This document shows, in pieces, positions 21,501 to 23,295 of a stretch of DNA of 23,295 nucleotides; within the stretch, counting starts at the first letter, position 1, and each line of letters starts with the position of its first letter. Source of the stretch: a virus. A program made the translations under genes and the position numbers. The stretch is from positions 1 through 23,295 of IMG/VR virus record IMGVR_UViG_3300035698_003458; one strand, written 5' to 3'. The notes beneath the pieces are model-generated. The model ran no database searches, was not told the origin of the DNA, and saw only the letters and a program-made list of their open reading frames with translations.

Positions 21501-22477
21501 CTCGCTCCGGGGTTGACAGTTGGGCCGACGTGGTCACTATGGGCGATCTGGCGCCGATTGATGCGGCATGGTCCCAGGCTGTCAACCTGGAGCGGTCGCC
21601 CATTGAGGCGTTCGGCGTCACGACTTGGGGCAACATCGTCAACCCGTCCAGTCTGGCATTGAGCTCCACAGATCAGCAGAATCCGAACCAGGCGATCAAT
21701 GGGTCATGGTCTCGCGTGTTCAGCCTGGACATCGCCAGCATCGAGGCATTCGGAGTCACAACGTGGGGCTCGGTGATGGATCCCAGCTCCCTCAAGCATC
21801 GGTTCACCCAGGAGAAAGACGAGAATCAGATGTTTGACGCCTCCTGGTCGCGCGTCTTCGACATGCACGCGGCGGGGATTGAGGCGTTCGGTGCGACTAC
21901 CTGGGGTTCCATCATGGATCCCAATTCCCTAAAGCATCGGTTCGCCCAGGACAAGGATCCGCGGCAGATGTTCCCGGCTTCTTGGTCGCGGGTGTTCAAC
22001 GTCCAGCGGGCTGGCATTGAGGCATTCGGAGTGACGACATGGGGCTCGGTGATGGATCCAACGTCATTGAAGCACATGGCCACTCAGGACCGCGATGCGC
22101 GGCAGATGTTCGACGCAGCATGGTCTCGCGTGTTCAACATCGGCCAGGATTCTATTGAGTCGTTTGGCGTCACAACGTGGGGCTCGGTGATGGATCCCAG
22201 CTCCCTCAAGCACATGGCGACTCAGGCCAAGGATGCGCGGCAGATGTTCCCCGCTTCTTGGTCCAGAGTATTCAACCTCCAGGCGGCTCCCATCGCTGAG
22301 TTCGGCGTCAACACATGGGCCGATGTGATCACCCTGGGCCCGCTGGCGCCGATCTCTGTCAGGCTGTCTGACATCATCGAGATTGACGAGGTGGACTTGG
22401 ACGAGTTGGTGGCCGCTGCGCTGGCGCGGGTAGAAGCGGATCGCGTCACGGATAGCGTGGTCTACACGCCATATTGA
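18590..22477 (+). CDS. Tape measure protein
   Basis: This 1295-residue protein sets tail length and is the longest gene in the window, which is the usual hallmark. Residues about 1-250 form the recognised tape-measure domain: KASWEGRDLERGAQKGKKAL, FIALGGAMAVRQLVRYADEW, TNLNNRLRLVTDS, and SAVIQLSQGLAAGALRGEEFNSVNEQ. Long helical stretches follow (about 460-800), then a Gly/Thr-rich linker (about 858-896). From about 898 to 1264 there is an array of W-[SGA]-x-[VI] motifs that includes exact 46-residue repeats, unlike ordinary helical tape measures. The ATG is immediately after the chaperone TAG. A larger virion proteolytic or peptidoglycan domain is not visible. If helical throughout, 1295 residues would predict a long tail, roughly 190 nm at 1.5 A per residue, less if the repeat tail is not extended. 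Confidence 0.85.
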   Translation: MATTEQLIIKASWEGRDLERGAQKGKKALTDMDKAARFATRAFIALGGAMAVRQLVRYADEWTNLNNRLRLVTDSTEGLEQKQGELFAVAQSTRSEYAATVTLYSRLKKATEELNASDKDRLAVTKALTQGFMVSGSTAEEARSAVIQLSQGLAAGALRGEEFNSVNEQGTRIMKALKDQLGLTTGQLRELAFAGKLTTETVFNALLSQSKLINEEFQTMDVTASQAATTMANSMLQAIGKISEATGVTNLWAEAMMGVAKAADDVVAALDTGDGAGFVSPAEIEKRSRASGYFGPQAASPTGLSVEAANRAFSISGDPMRSGSTGPIDIDKLADLLSQRISVEGIVNFLARASTPAGLAGMLPGAPTPPLDARFSAANLVPRDDRLAPGNVDRAILRMLELGGGISGPSDIRRPGGQPALIPDKAAELALFDTMASALKAAIRATEVRGGGINVPTSFPIDVRSEQNDQMRVAAQERIGEDLRKVRRQQQMQELSDLKASGLDRIEVARRTNIVQMAVLQDSQAVEALRFQATGVGGDAIRELQAEETALAKTRAEARIAAAFVAQESGVTAKALAKALLDEAQLKADTVQATQAVVNVMAQLNPEMGLLGASLQSLVGGDYIGALQYSFLGVVDAFGDLSSASDAYEQHLIRMREIYNSQLQTTIDLTNSILGNNEAYRQAKEDALTPLLDEFARLQTVFGTTHEAVLAFIDSLNVVGGQQTLGYWTGNAERMALLVSNFSDMWPGFVAGFEDGALGLEDFIEEIAILLGPESTFADLTRTIFSLVDVTDEWNSSLQRLDDRATRAAFDLEEMALRQRASAAFSAAGGDVAAQSAVWQDFQSQLADLIRRERLAASSGSTAAAGGTTTGGGTTTGGTGSAGGTVATGGDPAVVAGSFADVFDLSGLELIEVPWSEVIELMTGRVDIASEFSVWHWSGVVDISYLRSGDIGPMYEVPWSEVVHFDTAPAARSGVDSWADVVTMGDLAPIDAAWSQAVNLERSPIEAFGVTTWGNIVNPSSLALSSTDQQNPNQAINGSWSRVFSLDIASIEAFGVTTWGSVMDPSSLKHRFTQEKDENQMFDASWSRVFDMHAAGIEAFGATTWGSIMDPNSLKHRFAQDKDPRQMFPASWSRVFNVQRAGIEAFGVTTWGSVMDPTSLKHMATQDRDARQMFDAAWSRVFNIGQDSIESFGVTTWGSVMDPSSLKHMATQAKDARQMFPASWSRVFNLQAAPIAEFGVNTWADVITLGPLAPISVRLSDIIEIDEVDLDELVAAALARVEADRVTDSVVYTPY
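21281..22384 (+). repeat. Array of about 18 W-[SGA]-x-[VI] motifs in tape measure
   Basis: After a Gly/Thr linker, the tape measure shows a ladder of short motifs: FADVFDL, WSEVIEL, WSGVVDI, WSEVVHF, WADVVTM, WSQAVNL, WGNIVNP, then alternating WSRVFxx and WGSVMDP, ending WADVITL and LSDIIEI. The spacing between successive aromatic positions is 16, 22, 22, 19, 16, 19, then alternating 27 and 19, and finally 19 and 16. The 16/19 pairs at both ends look like the ancestral unit, with the 27 form carrying an 11-residue loop insertion. This is read directly from the translation. Confidence 0.75.
21602..22291 (+). repeat. Five exact-period 138-bp repeats (46 residues each)
   Basis: Copies begin at 21602, 21740, 21878, 22016 and 22154, each exactly 138 bases apart, and a partial sixth begins at 22292. 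The residue pattern is I-E-A-F-G-V-T-T-W-G-S-V-M-D-P-S-S-L-K-H followed by a variable loop, Q-M-F-x-A-S-W-S-R-V-F and five or six variable residues. Copies 2 and 5 share a run of 44 identical bases (21755-21798 and 22169-22212), longer than seen between neighbours, which suggests recent recombination or expansion within the array. Confidence 0.85.
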
Positions 22478-22485
22478 GGTAATCC

Positions 22486-22866
22486 ATGACAACCGTAACA
22501 CTGACCCAAGGCGCCACCTCCATCATCATCAAGGCGCCCAAATACCCAGAGGTGCCGGCTCACTCCGGGGCTCGAGTCCTGGGCTTCACCTGGGGCGGCG
22601 GGCATCGCGTGGCGGATCTCTCCGGGGGCACTGACCGCAGGAATCCCGTGCTGGCGTTCCGTGGGCTCACGGCGGCGCATTGGGCCAGCCTGCTGGGATT
22701 CATCCAGACGACGTGCAGCTGGTCGGATAAGTTGTTCTCGTATACGGATCCCTTCAGCGTGACGTTGACCAACCTGCGGTATGTGAGCGGCATCACAGAG
22801 GCCCAGTCAAGCCGCGGCAACCGCTGGGACGTGGATCTGGCCACCTCACGGGACATCACGGCATGA
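22486..22866 (+). CDS. Putative minor tail protein (tail tip region)
   Basis: This 126-residue protein begins at ATG 22486, with GAGG of the ribosome site overlapping the tape measure stop. It is beta-rich, with TVTLTQGATSIIIKAP at the start, a Trp-containing centre (FRGLTAAHWASLLGFIQ, about 58-74), and DPFSVTLTNLRYVSGITE followed by RWDVDLATSRD, a layout seen in small distal-tail or baseplate adaptor proteins. It has no catalytic motif. Position just after the tape measure is the standard site for distal-tail genes; the specific family is not recognised. It is coupled by ATGA to the next gene. Confidence 0.6.
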   Translation: MTTVTLTQGATSIIIKAPKYPEVPAHSGARVLGFTWGGGHRVADLSGGTDRRNPVLAFRGLTAAHWASLLGFIQTTCSWSDKLFSYTDPFSVTLTNLRYVSGITEAQSSRGNRWDVDLATSRDITA

Positions 22867-23295
22867 GGACGCTACCGGGCACCGCTGCGGCAGGCTACAA
22901 GGCAGACACCTACGACCTGGTCTGGTGGGTCCACGTGCTGGCGGATGAGTGGGATGGCACCACCAGCACGCTCTACTTTGCCTCGCGCAAGATCACCATC
23001 AGCGGCCACGATTACCTCGACGTGCTGCAGCCCGACGGTATCAAGCCGGGGTGGGCCAGAGTCAGGCAGGATGGCGGTGTGTCACAGGTCGCCGGCTTTG
23101 GCCTGGAGTTCAACAGCCTGGAGGGTTTCGCCGATCTGCAGGACTCGTATGTGCTCGACAACGATGTAGTCAAGTGGGGCGTCGTGTTCGTCACTGGATC
23201 TGAGGTGGCTTCCGACCTGGTGGCGCTCGGCACTGGAGTCATCGAAGAGGGTCGTTGGGACCTGCTGGTCTGGCGCATTCGGTCTATTGATTCGA
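22863..23295 (+). CDS. Tail-tip protein, N-terminal part (partial)
   Basis: This gene starts at ATGA 22863 and runs off the end of the window with 144 codons readable and no stop. The visible part is beta-rich and aromatic (DTYDLVWWVHVLADEWDG, then LYFASRKITISGHDYLDVL, then VVKWGVVFVTG), resembling the start of a tail hub or baseplate protein. Nothing catalytic is visible in this part. Assignment beyond tail-tip gene needs the remainder of the sequence. Confidence 0.55.
   Translation, partial: MRTLPGTAAAGYKADTYDLVWWVHVLADEWDGTTSTLYFASRKITISGHDYLDVLQPDGIKPGWARVRQDGGVSQVAGFGLEFNSLEGFADLQDSYVLDNDVVKWGVVFVTGSEVASDLVALGTGVIEEGRWDLLVWRIRSIDS

Noticed and set aside
1-23295. CRISPR arrays, tRNA genes, insertion sequences or attachment sites
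   Set aside because: No spaced direct repeats other than the in-frame tape-measure repeats, no cloverleaf-like sequence, no transposase frame and no convincing att site were seen by eye.

Overview
This window is a stretch of the late (virion structure) region of a tailed bacteriophage genome, GC-rich, with every gene on the + strand and packed tightly. Many junctions are ATGA-type 4-nt overlaps preceded by GGAGG-like ribosome binding sites, which points to a bacterial host. The host cannot be named from the sequence. The order is: terminase end, portal, minor head protein, small decoration-like protein, scaffold, P22-type coat, connector and neck genes, tail tube, tail chaperone with an apparent -1 frameshift, a long tape measure, and tail-tip genes. 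This is the layout of a long-tailed, non-contractile (siphovirus-like) phage; no sheath gene is visible. No integrase, lysis, replication or tRNA genes are seen here.

Region 1 (1-8283) is the head, neck and tail-tube module. Region 2 (about 8284-17862) is a roughly 9.4 kb accessory cassette between the tail-tube gene and the tail assembly chaperone, two genes that normally sit next to each other. The cassette begins after GC-rich stem-loops and a plausible sigma70-type promoter. It encodes four GT-A-like glycosyltransferases or relatives, two tandem paralogous GT-B (CgeB-like) glycosyltransferases, a short sulfotransferase-like P-loop protein, a UDP-glucose epimerase-like SDR, and a protein that closely matches UDP-sulfoquinovose synthase (SQD1/SqdB/Agl3 family) along its whole length. 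Five small genes are interspersed, including a Cys/His putative zinc or HNH-like protein and a one-helix membrane protein. Region 3 (17859-23295) returns to tail genes.

The most exciting reading is that the phage carries its own pathway for a sulfur-containing glycan. The SQD1-like enzyme would make UDP-sulfoquinovose from UDP-glucose and sulfite, the other SDR would make a second nucleotide sugar, the six transferases would build the glycan, and the sulfotransferase would add sulfate. The target is unknown. Placement inside the tail operon suggests the virion itself (tail tube or coat); the host envelope is the alternative.

Other signals worth attention are a 196-bp leader upstream of the coat gene made almost entirely of stem-loops; an 11-bp perfect hairpin that buries the ribosome binding site of the Cys/His gene; and a tape-measure C-terminus made of exact 138-bp (46-residue) repeats inside a longer array of about 18 W-[SGA]-x-[VI] motifs.
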